This document shows, piece after piece, positions 1 through 8,416 of a stretch of 64,000 bases of DNA. Positions within the stretch are counted from its first letter, which is position 1, and each line of letters starts with the position of its first letter. The notes beneath the pieces were generated by a model. It saw only the letters and a program-made list of their open reading frames with translations, did no database searches and was not told the DNA's origin. The translations under genes and the position numbers were made by a program. This stretch comes from Micavibrio sp. UBA5572. GTDB lineage: Bacteria; Pseudomonadota; Alphaproteobacteria; Micavibrionales; Micavibrionaceae. The stretch lies in contig DIMG01000019.1 of the NCBI GenBank assembly GCA_002425415.1, positions 11,353-75,352 of the forward strand, read 5' to 3'.

Positions 1-2
1 GC

Positions 3-935
3 CTTTACAAATATGCAGTCGAAGCATTGGGTGTACTGGCACTTGATGAAGTTTTGAAAGTTCGTGTGGCACTATCCTCTGTTTTGAAAGATTTTGCGGA
101 TGCCCCGCCCAACATTGTAGGACAATTAGCCCGCGACATCGAAAAACAAGTATCCGAGCCAATCCTGCGTTATTGTTTGGCTTTGCCGGATGAGGATTTG
201 CTGGACATTCTAAGAGCCCATCCTTCAAGCTGGGCAGTGCAGGCAATCGCTCAACGTCCCCAATTGTCCCAACCGGTATCCGGAGCTGTTATCAATACGG
301 GTGATGGACTGGCGGGCTTGATGCTGTTGGAAAACACGGGCGCGGAAATTTCCCTTGATGACTTGAAAGTCATTGTCAAGAAAGCAAAAACCAATCCAGA
401 ATGGCAAAAACCAATTGCTCTTAGAAAAAATCTTCCGCATGAACTTGTCAGCGAATTGCTGGCATTTGTGGATCATTCCGTCCGAATGGTTTTGCAGGAA
501 AAAACAGAATTTTCGATGGAGGAAATGGACGAAATCACCGGAAATGTAATCAGGCGTGTTGAATTCGCAGACCAAAAGAACGAAGCACCGGAAGATCGTG
601 TGACACGATATTTACGGGAAGGGCAACTAAATGAGCAAGTCATACACGACGCCATATCCGTTAGGGATTATGAGTTTGTTTTGATGGCTTTAGCGGCTCT
701 TTTAAGAACATCGCCGCAAAACATCAAAAATATATTCGAGATGAAGGCCGCCAAATCAGTTGTAGCCATATGCTGGCGTGCTGGCTTATCCATGAGAACT
801 GCTCTGAAGCTTGAGCAAGAAGTCGTAAAAATCCCCCATAAAGAACTGATTTACCCGCGCGGGGGAACAGATTACCCTTTGAGCGAGGCCGATATGGAAT
901 GGCAACTGGATTTTCTGGGGTTATCGTCAAAATAA
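3..935 (+). CDS. DUF2336 domain-containing protein, 5' end outside window
   Basis: The reading frame is open from the first bases of the window (frame beginning at base 3) and reads smoothly into a TTG at 27, so the TTG is not a credible start and the gene is truncated by the window edge. The visible 310 residues are mostly helical, with repeated short helix pairs: VRVALSSVLKDF, then the ILRAHPSSWAVQAIA region, and later LREGQLNEQVIHDAI. This helical-repeat pattern matches the alphaproteobacterial DUF2336 family, whose members are often single-gene neighbours of flagellar or regulatory loci and have no assigned biochemical role. The family call is by recollection of the motif pattern. Confidence 0.7.
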   Translation, partial: LYKYAVEALGVLALDEVLKVRVALSSVLKDFADAPPNIVGQLARDIEKQVSEPILRYCLALPDEDLLDILRAHPSSWAVQAIAQRPQLSQPVSGAVINTGDGLAGLMLLENTGAEISLDDLKVIVKKAKTNPEWQKPIALRKNLPHELVSELLAFVDHSVRMVLQEKTEFSMEEMDEITGNVIRRVEFADQKNEAPEDRVTRYLREGQLNEQVIHDAISVRDYEFVLMALAALLRTSPQNIKNIFEMKAAKSVVAICWRAGLSMRTALKLEQEVVKIPHKELIYPRGGTDYPLSEADMEWQLDFLGLSSK

Positions 936-1066
936 CAAACATTCAATAGAGGATGGTTTTGGAATATAATGCACGGGAGCGGGGGAGGAATCGATTCATG
1001 TCCGTTAACCTTCAATGCGCCAGTAAAAGCCAAGTTTTTTATGATCTTATTTTCAGGAGGGAATCT

Positions 1067-1420
1067 ATGAAACATCTTATAATTACAAAAACTTTATCCG
1101 TATCCATATTTGCTTTGGGGTTAATGATGTCTCCGGTTGGTGCTCAGGCACAAGCGGTGGACTACCAACAAAAAGTCCAGCAGGCACACCAAGAGCGTGT
1201 TGAAGCTGCCAAGGAACGGCATCAGGAAAATGTCGAAGCTGTAAAAGAACATCATCAGGAGCGTGTTGAAGAGGCAAAGGAACGGCATCAGGAAAATGTC
1301 GAAGCTGTAAAAGAACATCATCAGGCGCGAATTCAGGATTTAAAGGAAAAACGCCAAGACCATAAAACAGATATTCAAAATAAAATACTTGAGGAAAAGC
1401 AAAATCGCCCAGCCCCATAA
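1067..1420 (+). CDS. Small secreted protein with charged 22-residue repeats
   Basis: A 117-aa protein starting at an ATG preceded by a strong AGGAGG (1055-1060). An upstream in-frame start at 953 lacks such a site and would place the signal peptide internally, so 1067 is preferred. Residues 1-29 look like a signal peptide (positive start, hydrophobic core, AQA cleavage region). The mature part is almost entirely charged helix: a 22-residue unit beginning HQERVEAAKERHQ occurs twice and starts a third time, and each unit contains an approximate 11-residue half repeat. It probably forms a long periplasmic helix or coiled coil. I do not recognise a family. A terminator follows, so it appears monocistronic. 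Confidence 0.7.
   Translation: MKHLIITKTLSVSIFALGLMMSPVGAQAQAVDYQQKVQQAHQERVEAAKERHQENVEAVKEHHQERVEEAKERHQENVEAVKEHHQARIQDLKEKRQDHKTDIQNKILEEKQNRPAP
1187..1351 (+). repeat. 66-bp in-gene tandem repeat (two copies plus a partial third)
   Basis: Units at 1187-1252 and 1253-1318 are nearly identical at the DNA level, and a diverged third copy begins at 1319. Each encodes 22 residues, so unit gain or loss would keep the frame. The unit is internally duplicated at the protein level (HQERVEAAKER / HQENVEAVKEH). Confidence 0.8.
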
Positions 1421-1458
1421 AGGCATATTATATAATAAAACGAAGTAATTTTATTGCG

Positions 1459-1493
1459 CCCCCCTGATTGTGAAGTCGGTGGGGTGTTTTTTT
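1459..1493 (+). terminator. Rho-independent terminator after the repeat protein
   Basis: The stem CCCCCCTGA (1459-1467) pairs with TCGGTGGGG (1476-1484) with one mismatch, and is followed by GTGTTTTTTTG. It lies 39 bases after the stop of the small secreted protein. Confidence 0.8.
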
Positions 1494-1631
1494 GTTGCAT
1501 GGATTATAAAAAACCAGCTACATCATTTGACGTAAAAAATAAACTGATACAGGGGCTTTCCTGAAAATGTAAAAATATCAACAGCCTATAACAGTTCGTG
1601 AATGATTATTTTTGGGTTTGAATGAGTAAAA

Positions 1632-2825
1632 ATGACAAAAGTCGCAGTAAGAAAAAATTTTGTAAGATCTTCAGAAGCAATAGCGCAAGCCGGTGTGAAG
1701 GGAAGAGTATTAAGCCCATACCTTCATGAAGCAAGCCAACCTCCCTATTTGAAGAATATATTTATTGATGCAGGGGTCAGTCCGGTCAGCTTGTGGATTA
1801 TACACAGGAAACTATCTGAAGAAGAAGCAACCTCCTTTCTAGGATGCTCGTCTGCCCAATACAAGGCAATGAAAAATGACCCTGATGGCCATTTTTCAAA
1901 AATAACGCCGGATATGGTTTTAAGGCTTTGTCACAATATTGGCGTTCACCCTGCGCATCTGGGGTCTTTGGAGCCTGATTTCAGACAGAGCTTGCCCCCA
2001 GCAATTCTGGCTGCCAATATCAAGATTATGCGCAATGAAAGCGGGCAATATAGTCAAGGTGATATTGCTTTGGCGAATTATGCGATCAAGACAGAAGAAC
2101 AGCGTTATGAAACTTCATTTCATGACGACCCTGAATTTGGCAGGCTGGCCGAAAAATTGGACGAAGTCGATGAGGGGACTTTATCGGCTCTGTTTCAATT
2201 GGCATCATCAGATCCACAAAGACCATGGGAACTTGAGGGTCTGGCGTTGCTGGCTTGTGAACAAGTATTAAAAGGCTATCGCCTTCAGTTTGAACAGATG
2301 ATGGCATTCTTATGTGGAGACTTTAAGAAACAGAGGGTTCACTTTTACATGACGCTCACAGAGGGATTGCAAGACACATTCCCAAACATTATACCATCGG
2401 CTCTGGTCAAGGCGTTGCGGGATAATGGGATCGATAGATCCATGCAATCACCACAGGCCAAACAACTCATCAAAATTGAAATGTACCAACTCGTTGATAA
2501 GATGATGAGAGAAGGTCGTAATAGATTATTATCATTTGTAAAAACCGAAGGCATTCAGTTTCAATGGAGAGATGCTTTGGAGGCAGATATTGAAAAAATA
2601 TCCGATGCACTCCATTCATATCTAGGTGAGCTTTTGAAATACGAAGAAAAGATGCCAGACTTCAAAACTGATGGAGAAATTTTGCTGGATGAAATAGTGA
2701 ATTTGGCAGAATGGGTACAAGATCTTCAGAAAACGAGGGGGCAACATGGAAATGCTCCTAGAGTTGTTCAACGCCTCTTCGCCAATAGATTAATGATGAC
2801 CAGTTCCGAACTGGCTATAGCCTGA
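1632..2825 (+). CDS. Hypothetical protein, 397 aa, possible DNA-binding N-terminal region
   Basis: I do not recognise this protein. The N-terminal third contains a helical stretch (about residues 55-110, HRKLSEEEATSFLGCSS through ITPDMVLRLCHNIGVHPAHLG) that reads like a Cro/XRE-type helix-turn-helix, with a 'threshold and height' arrangement of short helices. The remaining 280 residues are predicted helical and acidic, with no signal peptide or membrane segment. The start ATG at 1632 has only weak Shine-Dalgarno sequence. The gene stands alone between a terminator and a palindromic element. A regulatory role is only a guess from the N-terminal pattern. Confidence 0.55.
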   Translation: MTKVAVRKNFVRSSEAIAQAGVKGRVLSPYLHEASQPPYLKNIFIDAGVSPVSLWIIHRKLSEEEATSFLGCSSAQYKAMKNDPDGHFSKITPDMVLRLCHNIGVHPAHLGSLEPDFRQSLPPAILAANIKIMRNESGQYSQGDIALANYAIKTEEQRYETSFHDDPEFGRLAEKLDEVDEGTLSALFQLASSDPQRPWELEGLALLACEQVLKGYRLQFEQMMAFLCGDFKKQRVHFYMTLTEGLQDTFPNIIPSALVKALRDNGIDRSMQSPQAKQLIKIEMYQLVDKMMREGRNRLLSFVKTEGIQFQWRDALEADIEKISDALHSYLGELLKYEEKMPDFKTDGEILLDEIVNLAEWVQDLQKTRGQHGNAPRVVQRLFANRLMMTSSELAIA

Positions 2826-2850
2826 CGATAAAGGAAACACCCCCCAACAT

Positions 2851-2918
2851 CGTCATAGCGACTCGGCGATCCAGTCTTTTCTGTTTTCTGCATTGTCCGA
2901 ACGAATCGGGCAATGACG
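2851..2918. repeat. Intergenic palindromic (REP-like) element
   Basis: The outer ends CGTCAT (2851-2856) and ATGACG (2913-2918) are inverted. Inside lies a second inverted repeat, CATTGTCCGA (2891-2900) with TCGGGCAATG (2906-2915, one G-T pair). The block ends in GC-rich sequence and has no poly-T tract, so it is not a simple terminator. The same CGTCAT/ATGACG ends occur at 38165-38188. The look is that of the dispersed palindromic elements common in alphaproteobacterial intergenic DNA. Confidence 0.5.
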
Positions 2919-2961
2919 GGTGGGGCGGGGAAGACAGACAAAAGCGATGGATAGAAAAAAA

Positions 2962-4323
2962 TTAGCTGATATGGGGTTCTGGTGCAGAAGCCGTAGCTTT
3001 ATTCACAGCCGCCAAAGCTGATGATGTATGCGCCTTTGCAATCGCAACAGTGGCCTCAACTCCGGCTCCAGCTTTATCTTTCGCGGCGGTAAGTTCAGAA
3101 CCAGCGGCAGCCAGCTTAGTATTTTTATCGGGATTATACGCAGCAAAAGCTGTGTCTAAATGAGATGCGGATGCAGAAACTGCCTTGGCTGTAAATTGCT
3201 CATATCTATTTGCGACAACGTTACTATCATTTGTTCCACGGAAAAACATGGGATTATTTCCAATAATGCGATGGTCAATTTGGGCAACAGCACCGATGCC
3301 TCCTCTATTGAAAGCACGCGCACCTGCTTCACCCATATTATGCTGCTTATAGACTTCAGCAACCAAACCATCAACATCTTTTGCCAATTCAGGATGACGT
3401 TTAACAATTGCAACAATATCTTTGGCTTTAATACTTGCCGCCAAAATATTATCATCTTTGAGCGCCATAACTTCCGATTTATCGACTCCGTCCGAGACGT
3501 TAATCCCAAGCTTGTTAATACGAGCGGCAATGCGGGGATCAGAACCGTACTGTTTCAACTCGCCACGCATTGTTCCATCAAGATAATGGAATGCACCACT
3601 GGCAGAAGAAGCATATTTTGTTCCGCGAACTTCACGGGCAACACCAAAACGGCTTTCAATTGTGGCAATCCCACCTAAAACGGCAGCCAAATCACGCGGA
3701 GACATTCCCGCATCTGCCGCATACATGTGGGACACTTCAGTAATGTCACTTGCCAATTGTCCACGAAGTTCAGATTTTGAAAGATTGAATGATGGAGAAA
3801 CCCAACGGCCTGTTGATCCAGAACTTCCTCCATGGCTTCCCGAACGAAAACCATTTTGATAGTCGTTATCGACAGAAGCTAAATAAGCTTCTCTTTCCGG
3901 ATCATGAAAACTATCATAAACACGGTCGATGTCATCATTAGGATCAATCGCAGCGAGAAGATTATCCAGATTTTCCTGCATGGTGTCTCGCCACAAACTT
4001 GCAACGTAATAGCTGGACTTTCTTGCTTTTTCCGCGTCTTTTTCTTCTGCGGTAAGCTCGGAACCATCTTCACCTTGTCCCATTTCCCTCATCATACGCT
4101 GAAAGGCAGCGTTACGAATGGATGATTTTCCGTCAAAGAAATCTTGTCCTGTGTTGCTAATTAAAACATGGGACGTATTATCGTGATCGACCTCAGCAGA
4201 GACCTCTTCAATAGGTGCTGTATTCTGGGTAATATGAGCCATCATCCTTTGAAATGCGGGGCTATGTTCCGAAGAACCCCCTTCATTACTGGCACTGACT
4301 GGAGAATTTTTCTCTTTTATCAT
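2962..4323 (-). CDS. Lysozyme-like (SLT-fold) protein, possible flagellar or secreted muramidase
   Basis: A 453-aa protein with start ATG at 4323, chosen because AAGG lies 9 bases upstream; a GTG at 4332 is an alternative. Residues about 205-330 carry a transglycosylase-like pattern: a helix ending IATIESRFG with a candidate catalytic Glu (residue 223), then SASGAFHYLDGTM, where SLT domains have 'GxMQ/F', then DPRIAARIN and an 'NILAASIKAKDI' helix. The N-terminal 170 residues look disordered and contain the motif AFQRMM twice (about residues 23 and 73). There is no signal peptide. It sits just upstream of flhA on the same strand. Peptidoglycan cleavage is inferred from the motif only; a phage-type or effector lysozyme-like protein is the alternative. 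Confidence 0.55.
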   Translation of the reverse strand: MIKEKNSPVSASNEGGSSEHSPAFQRMMAHITQNTAPIEEVSAEVDHDNTSHVLISNTGQDFFDGKSSIRNAAFQRMMREMGQGEDGSELTAEEKDAEKARKSSYYVASLWRDTMQENLDNLLAAIDPNDDIDRVYDSFHDPEREAYLASVDNDYQNGFRSGSHGGSSGSTGRWVSPSFNLSKSELRGQLASDITEVSHMYAADAGMSPRDLAAVLGGIATIESRFGVAREVRGTKYASSASGAFHYLDGTMRGELKQYGSDPRIAARINKLGINVSDGVDKSEVMALKDDNILAASIKAKDIVAIVKRHPELAKDVDGLVAEVYKQHNMGEAGARAFNRGGIGAVAQIDHRIIGNNPMFFRGTNDSNVVANRYEQFTAKAVSASASHLDTAFAAYNPDKNTKLAAAGSELTAAKDKAGAGVEATVAIAKAHTSSALAAVNKATASAPEPHIS

Positions 4324-4437
4324 CGCACACACCTTGTTTTTCTTTATCTATTTAGGGTCATCATACCGTATATAAGGGCAAAAAGTCAATATTTTTAGGA
4401 ATCTTATATATAGGAGTAGATAGGGGGGCAGGAGAGC

Positions 4438-6543
4438 TTAAACTTGTCCGACCGTCTTGATCTTGGCTTTGGCATGAATCTCGTTTTGCGACATAACCGG
4501 AGTTTGTGGCCGGAATCTCTCGATCACAGACCGGACATAAGGCCGGATCAAAGGGGATGTCAATAAAACGGGGCTTTCGCCGGATTGGGCAAATTTATCA
4601 AAAGTGGTACGCACCGCAACAATAAAATCTTGTAAAATAGAGGGCGCCATCGCCAGCTGACGCTCTTCTCCGCGCTCTCCGATCAGGGATTCGGCAAAAG
4701 CCTGTTCCCATTTTGGACTAAGGGTAATGAGAGGCACATGACCATGGACATTGATATTTTGTTCGCAAATCTGGCGCGAAAGACGGGAGCGAACATGCTC
4801 GGTAATCATCATCACATTTTTGGTATAGGTGGTGGCCTCGGCGACCCCTTCTAGCACAGTCGCCAGATCGCGGATAGAGACGCGCTCATTGACAAGATTC
4901 TGGAGAACACGTTGCAATCCGCCGACAGATATTTGCGACGGGATCACATCACCAACGAGCTTTTGATAATCTTTGGGCAGTTCATCCAACAGGCGTTGTG
5001 TTTCTGTATAAGACAGCAAATCGGCCATATTGTCTTTGATGACCTCGGTCAAATGAGTTGTGATAACAGTTGCGGCATCCACAACGGTATATCCTTTGAA
5101 ATGGGCTTCCTCGCGGTAACGTTGGTCAACCCACATCGCAGGAAGGCCAAAAGTCGGCTCAACCGTATTTTCTCCCGGAAGGGTAAGAGACTCACCCGTT
5201 GGATCCATACATAAGAGCATGCCCGGGCGAACTTCTCCGCGACCAGCCTCGATTTCCTTGACCCTCACAACATAAGTCCCTGCAGGCAATTGCAAATTAT
5301 CCTGAATACGAACAGACGGTAAGATATAGCCCATCTCTTCGGCCAACTGGCGACGTAGACCTTTGATCTGATCGGGTAGTTTGACGCTACTTTCATTTCC
5401 CTGAACCAAAGGCAAGAGGGCATACCCCAATTCAAGCCGGATAATATCAATCGCCAGAGATTTGGAAATCGGGTCTTCTTGGGGTTTTGCGGCAACGGCT
5501 TCGGCACGGGCAATATCGGCCTTGTTTTCAGCTTCAATACGGTGGTGTTTAAACGAGAAATAGGAAATGCCACCCGCCACACCGGCCAAAGCAAGAAAGG
5601 GAAGCAAAGGCATTCCGGGCATAAATCCAATCGCCAGAATAAGACCGGATGTCATGGCAGTCGCCCGTGGGTAACGACCAAATTGATCCATCAAAGCTTC
5701 ATCAGCCGAAGCCTCGATACCGGCTTTAGCAACCAGCAAACCTGCCGCAACAGAAACAATCAACGCAGGAATTTGGGAAACCAACCCATCCCCAATGGTT
5801 AGGAGGGAGTAATTATTGGCGGCTTCGGCAAGGGTAAGGTCTTTGGAAGTCGTCCCGATAATAATCCCGCCCAAAAGATTGATAAAGGTCACAAGGAGTC
5901 CGGCAATCGCATCTCCACGCACGAATTTTGCAGCACCATCCATTGCGCCGAAAAAGGTGCTTTCTTGTTGTAATTCAGATCGTTTTTTTTTGGCTTCATC
6001 TTCGGTAATCAAACCCGCCGATAAATCGGAATCAATCGCCATTTGCTTACCGGGCATCGCATCCAAAGAGAAACGCGCAGCCACTTCGGCAATCCGCCCC
6101 GAACCTTTGGTAATCACGATAAAGTTTACAATCACCAGAATAGCAAACACAATCGCACCAACTACGTAATTTCCTTGGATCATAAAGACCCCGAAGGCTT
6201 CAATGATTTTTCCGGCGGCCTCATGACCTTGATCGCCATTGGACAAAATCAACCGCGTAGAAGCAAGGTTCAATCCCAGTCGCAGCGCGGTTGTAATTAG
6301 AAGAATGGTTGGGAAGGTCGAAAATTCCAATGGTCGCCGGATAAACAGCGTAATCATCAAAATCATAACCGACAATGTAATGGAAACAGATAAACCGACA
6401 TCAACAAGAACAGGCGGCATGGGAATCAGCATAAACATCAAAATGATGACAATGCCAGCCGCCAACGCAACATCACCGCGAAAAAGACTCTTCATCGCGG
6501 ATTGTCCGGTTATTCCAGAAAGGGCAGGTGGCGGATTAGCCAT
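4438..6543 (-). CDS. flhA: Flagellar export gate protein FlhA
   Basis: At 701 aa this is the normal length for FlhA, the nonameric inner-membrane gate of the flagellar type III exporter that docks substrates and chaperones. The N-terminal half has about eight hydrophobic segments (first at about residues 25-45). Between them lies the conserved cytoplasmic loop with AMPGKQMAIDSDL and FFGAMDGAAKFVRGDAIAG. The C-terminal cytoplasmic domain carries YTETQRLLDEL and the family's conserved SRQICEQ segment. It is the last gene of the minus-strand fliF cluster, after a 140-bp gap from flbD that holds a TTAACCAT half-site, so it may also have its own promoter. Confidence 0.97.
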   Translation of the reverse strand: MANPPPALSGITGQSAMKSLFRGDVALAAGIVIILMFMLIPMPPVLVDVGLSVSITLSVMILMITLFIRRPLEFSTFPTILLITTALRLGLNLASTRLILSNGDQGHEAAGKIIEAFGVFMIQGNYVVGAIVFAILVIVNFIVITKGSGRIAEVAARFSLDAMPGKQMAIDSDLSAGLITEDEAKKKRSELQQESTFFGAMDGAAKFVRGDAIAGLLVTFINLLGGIIIGTTSKDLTLAEAANNYSLLTIGDGLVSQIPALIVSVAAGLLVAKAGIEASADEALMDQFGRYPRATAMTSGLILAIGFMPGMPLLPFLALAGVAGGISYFSFKHHRIEAENKADIARAEAVAAKPQEDPISKSLAIDIIRLELGYALLPLVQGNESSVKLPDQIKGLRRQLAEEMGYILPSVRIQDNLQLPAGTYVVRVKEIEAGRGEVRPGMLLCMDPTGESLTLPGENTVEPTFGLPAMWVDQRYREEAHFKGYTVVDAATVITTHLTEVIKDNMADLLSYTETQRLLDELPKDYQKLVGDVIPSQISVGGLQRVLQNLVNERVSIRDLATVLEGVAEATTYTKNVMMITEHVRSRLSRQICEQNINVHGHVPLITLSPKWEQAFAESLIGERGEERQLAMAPSILQDFIVAVRTTFDKFAQSGESPVLLTSPLIRPYVRSVIERFRPQTPVMSQNEIHAKAKIKTVGQV

Positions 6544-6600
6544 GAAAATAAGCCATAAAGCCGAATGATACCTGTTTGATTCTATTTATCTTGTTCCATT

Positions 6601-6608
6601 TTAACCAT
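6601..6608 (+). promoter_or_regulatory. TTAACCAT half-site upstream of flhA (CtrA-like)
   Basis: An exact TTAACCAT octamer lies 58 bp upstream of the flhA start in the flbD-flhA gap. TTAACCAT is the variant half-site described for CtrA in Caulobacter. A single octamer is weak evidence. Confidence 0.25.
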
Positions 6609-6683
6609 ATTCGCTCGGTGGAGCAATCAAATGCTGTCCCTGCCATTGAAAATGGTATTATGAAATGGATTGAAGGGGTGACG

Positions 6684-8057
6684 TTAGGCTTCGGGAACGT
6701 CGATGCCCTTTTCTCTATATTGGGATAATTTGTTCCGTAAGGTGCGAATGGAAATCCCCAGAATATTAGCCGCATGGGTGCGATTACCAAGGCAATGATC
6801 GAGTGTATTCAAAATCATCTGGCGCTCGACATCAGCAATGGTTTTACCCACCAAAGACTCAACGCCGCCCGGATTTTGAACGGTTTTCTCGGTTTCAGCC
6901 GAAGAAACACCTGTTGCCGCAGGAGCGGTAGCAGCAGGAGGAGACACCATTCGAGCCTCCATACCTGCAATATGAACAGCATCGGCTTCAATTTCGTCTT
7001 CCATGGAAACAAGAACGGCACGATGCATGGTATTTTCAAGTTCACGAATATTTCCGCGCCAATGATGAGCCAGAATTTTGGCAGCGGCTTCAGCAGAAAT
7101 TCTTTTTTTATCCATTCCATTTTGTTCGGAAAACTTATCAATAAAGAATTGTGATAAGGCTGGGAGGTCAGAGCGGCGTTCCCTTAAGGCGGGCAGGCGA
7201 ATATTGACAACATTCAAACGGAAATAAAGGTCTTCGCGGAACTCGCCCTTGTTAACGGAGTCCTCGAGGTTGCGGTTGGATGTGGCAATAATACGAACAT
7301 CGACTTTAACGGCATCATTGCTACCGATACGGGTAATTTCACGTTCTTGAATTGCGCGTAAAAGCTTGGCTTGCAATAAAGGGTGCATCTCAGAGACTTC
7401 ATCAAGCAGAAGGGTTCCGCCATTGGCCTCTTCGAATTTTCCAAGACGACGCCCGACTGCTCCGGTAAATGCCCCTTTTTCATGGCCGAATAACTCGGAC
7501 TCAAGCAAGCTTTCTGGAATGGCCGCGCAGTTCACCGCAATAAACGAACCCGCCCCACGCTTTGATTTTCGGTGGATGTAACTGGACATGACTTCTTTGC
7601 CAGTCCCGGACTCTCCGGTAATCATCACCGTGGCTTCACTAGGGGCAATTTTATCGGCCATAGCAACAACCTGCTTCATCGCAGGATCACTGGCAATCAT
7701 GGCATTACTTTCTTCTGTCACAGCTTCCAGAATAGCCGCAATCAAATCAGCATCTGGTGGAAGAGGGACGTATTCTTTTGCGCCTTCTTGAATGGCTTTG
7801 ACGGCGGATCGTGCATCTGTTCCGATACCACAGGCAATCACAGGAACATGGATGCGTTCGGCACGCAAGGCCTCGATAAAGACCCCGATTTTCTGTTTAA
7901 CATCAATCATGACAAGGTCAGCACCTTTGCCATTGCGTAAAGCCCCGAGAGCTTGCTCGCAATCTTCACAATGGATAACCTTCGCCCCGCGCTGGAGAGC
8001 AATTTTCCCAGCCGCCGAAATATAACCTTCAAGATGCCCGATAATCATTAAACGCAT
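6684..8057 (-). CDS. flbD: Sigma-54-dependent flagellar transcriptional activator FlbD
   Basis: A 457-aa bacterial enhancer-binding protein that would drive sigma-54 transcription of later flagellar operons. Residues 1-115 form a receiver-like domain with Asp52 (MIDV), but the usual acidic pair near residue 8 is replaced by Gly-His, so control by phosphorylation is doubtful. The AAA+ domain has Walker A GESGTGKE (148-155), the sigma-54 contact motif GAFTGA (195-200) and Walker B LLLDEVSEM. The C-terminus (about 415-450) is a Fis-type helix-turn-helix. Its position behind fliN and the presence of fliX in the window match the Caulobacter FlbD-FliX system. It is the fifth gene of the fliF operon, 5 bp after fliN. 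Confidence 0.93.
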   Translation of the reverse strand: MRLMIIGHLEGYISAAGKIALQRGAKVIHCEDCEQALGALRNGKGADLVMIDVKQKIGVFIEALRAERIHVPVIACGIGTDARSAVKAIQEGAKEYVPLPPDADLIAAILEAVTEESNAMIASDPAMKQVVAMADKIAPSEATVMITGESGTGKEVMSSYIHRKSKRGAGSFIAVNCAAIPESLLESELFGHEKGAFTGAVGRRLGKFEEANGGTLLLDEVSEMHPLLQAKLLRAIQEREITRIGSNDAVKVDVRIIATSNRNLEDSVNKGEFREDLYFRLNVVNIRLPALRERRSDLPALSQFFIDKFSEQNGMDKKRISAEAAAKILAHHWRGNIRELENTMHRAVLVSMEDEIEADAVHIAGMEARMVSPPAATAPAATGVSSAETEKTVQNPGGVESLVGKTIADVERQMILNTLDHCLGNRTHAANILGISIRTLRNKLSQYREKGIDVPEA

Positions 8058-8062
8058 GGAGT

Positions 8063-8416
8063 CTAACTCTGCTCTGACTTGACAATTTCTGTCATGGTAA
8101 TGCCCAAGCGGTCTTCGACAACCACAACTTCGCCCCGTGCAACAAGGCGATTATTCACATAAATGTCAATGGATTCACCAACTTTACGATCCAACTCGAT
8201 CACAGCACCACGACCCAATTTCAAGAGCTGGGAAACTTTCATAGAAGAGCGTCCAAGAACAGCAGAAATCTGTACTGGAATATCATAAATGGCAGTCACA
8301 TCGCTTGCCATTGGTTCCCCATATTCGTATGGGTTCTCTTCTGGCGCATGCCCCTGAGATTCGATTTCATTGAGATCAAAATCAGCAGCAGCATCTGGAT
8401 TTTCAGGATCCGTCAT
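8063..8416 (-). CDS. fliN: Flagellar motor switch protein FliN
   Basis: A 117-aa C-ring protein. The SpoA/FliN domain occupies residues about 45-112 with the hallmark VSQLLKLGRGAVIELDRKVGE and the 'NNRLVARGEVVVVEDRLGI' strand region. About 45 acidic residues precede the domain. The start overlaps the fliH stop by four bases (ATGA), suggesting translational coupling. With FliM and FliG it forms the switch that sets rotation direction, and with FliH it helps dock the export ATPase. Confidence 0.95.
   Translation of the reverse strand: MTDPENPDAAADFDLNEIESQGHAPEENPYEYGEPMASDVTAIYDIPVQISAVLGRSSMKVSQLLKLGRGAVIELDRKVGESIDIYVNNRLVARGEVVVVEDRLGITMTEIVKSEQS

Noticed and set aside
1083..1418. Minus-strand ORF of 111 aa opposite the repeat protein
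   Set aside because: It is an antisense shadow of a low-complexity repeat; no ribosome site, and its repeats merely mirror the coding strand.
3160..3678. Plus-strand 172-aa ORF opposite the SLT-like gene
   Set aside because: Unlikely composition, no ribosome site, and the opposite strand encodes a coherent domain.
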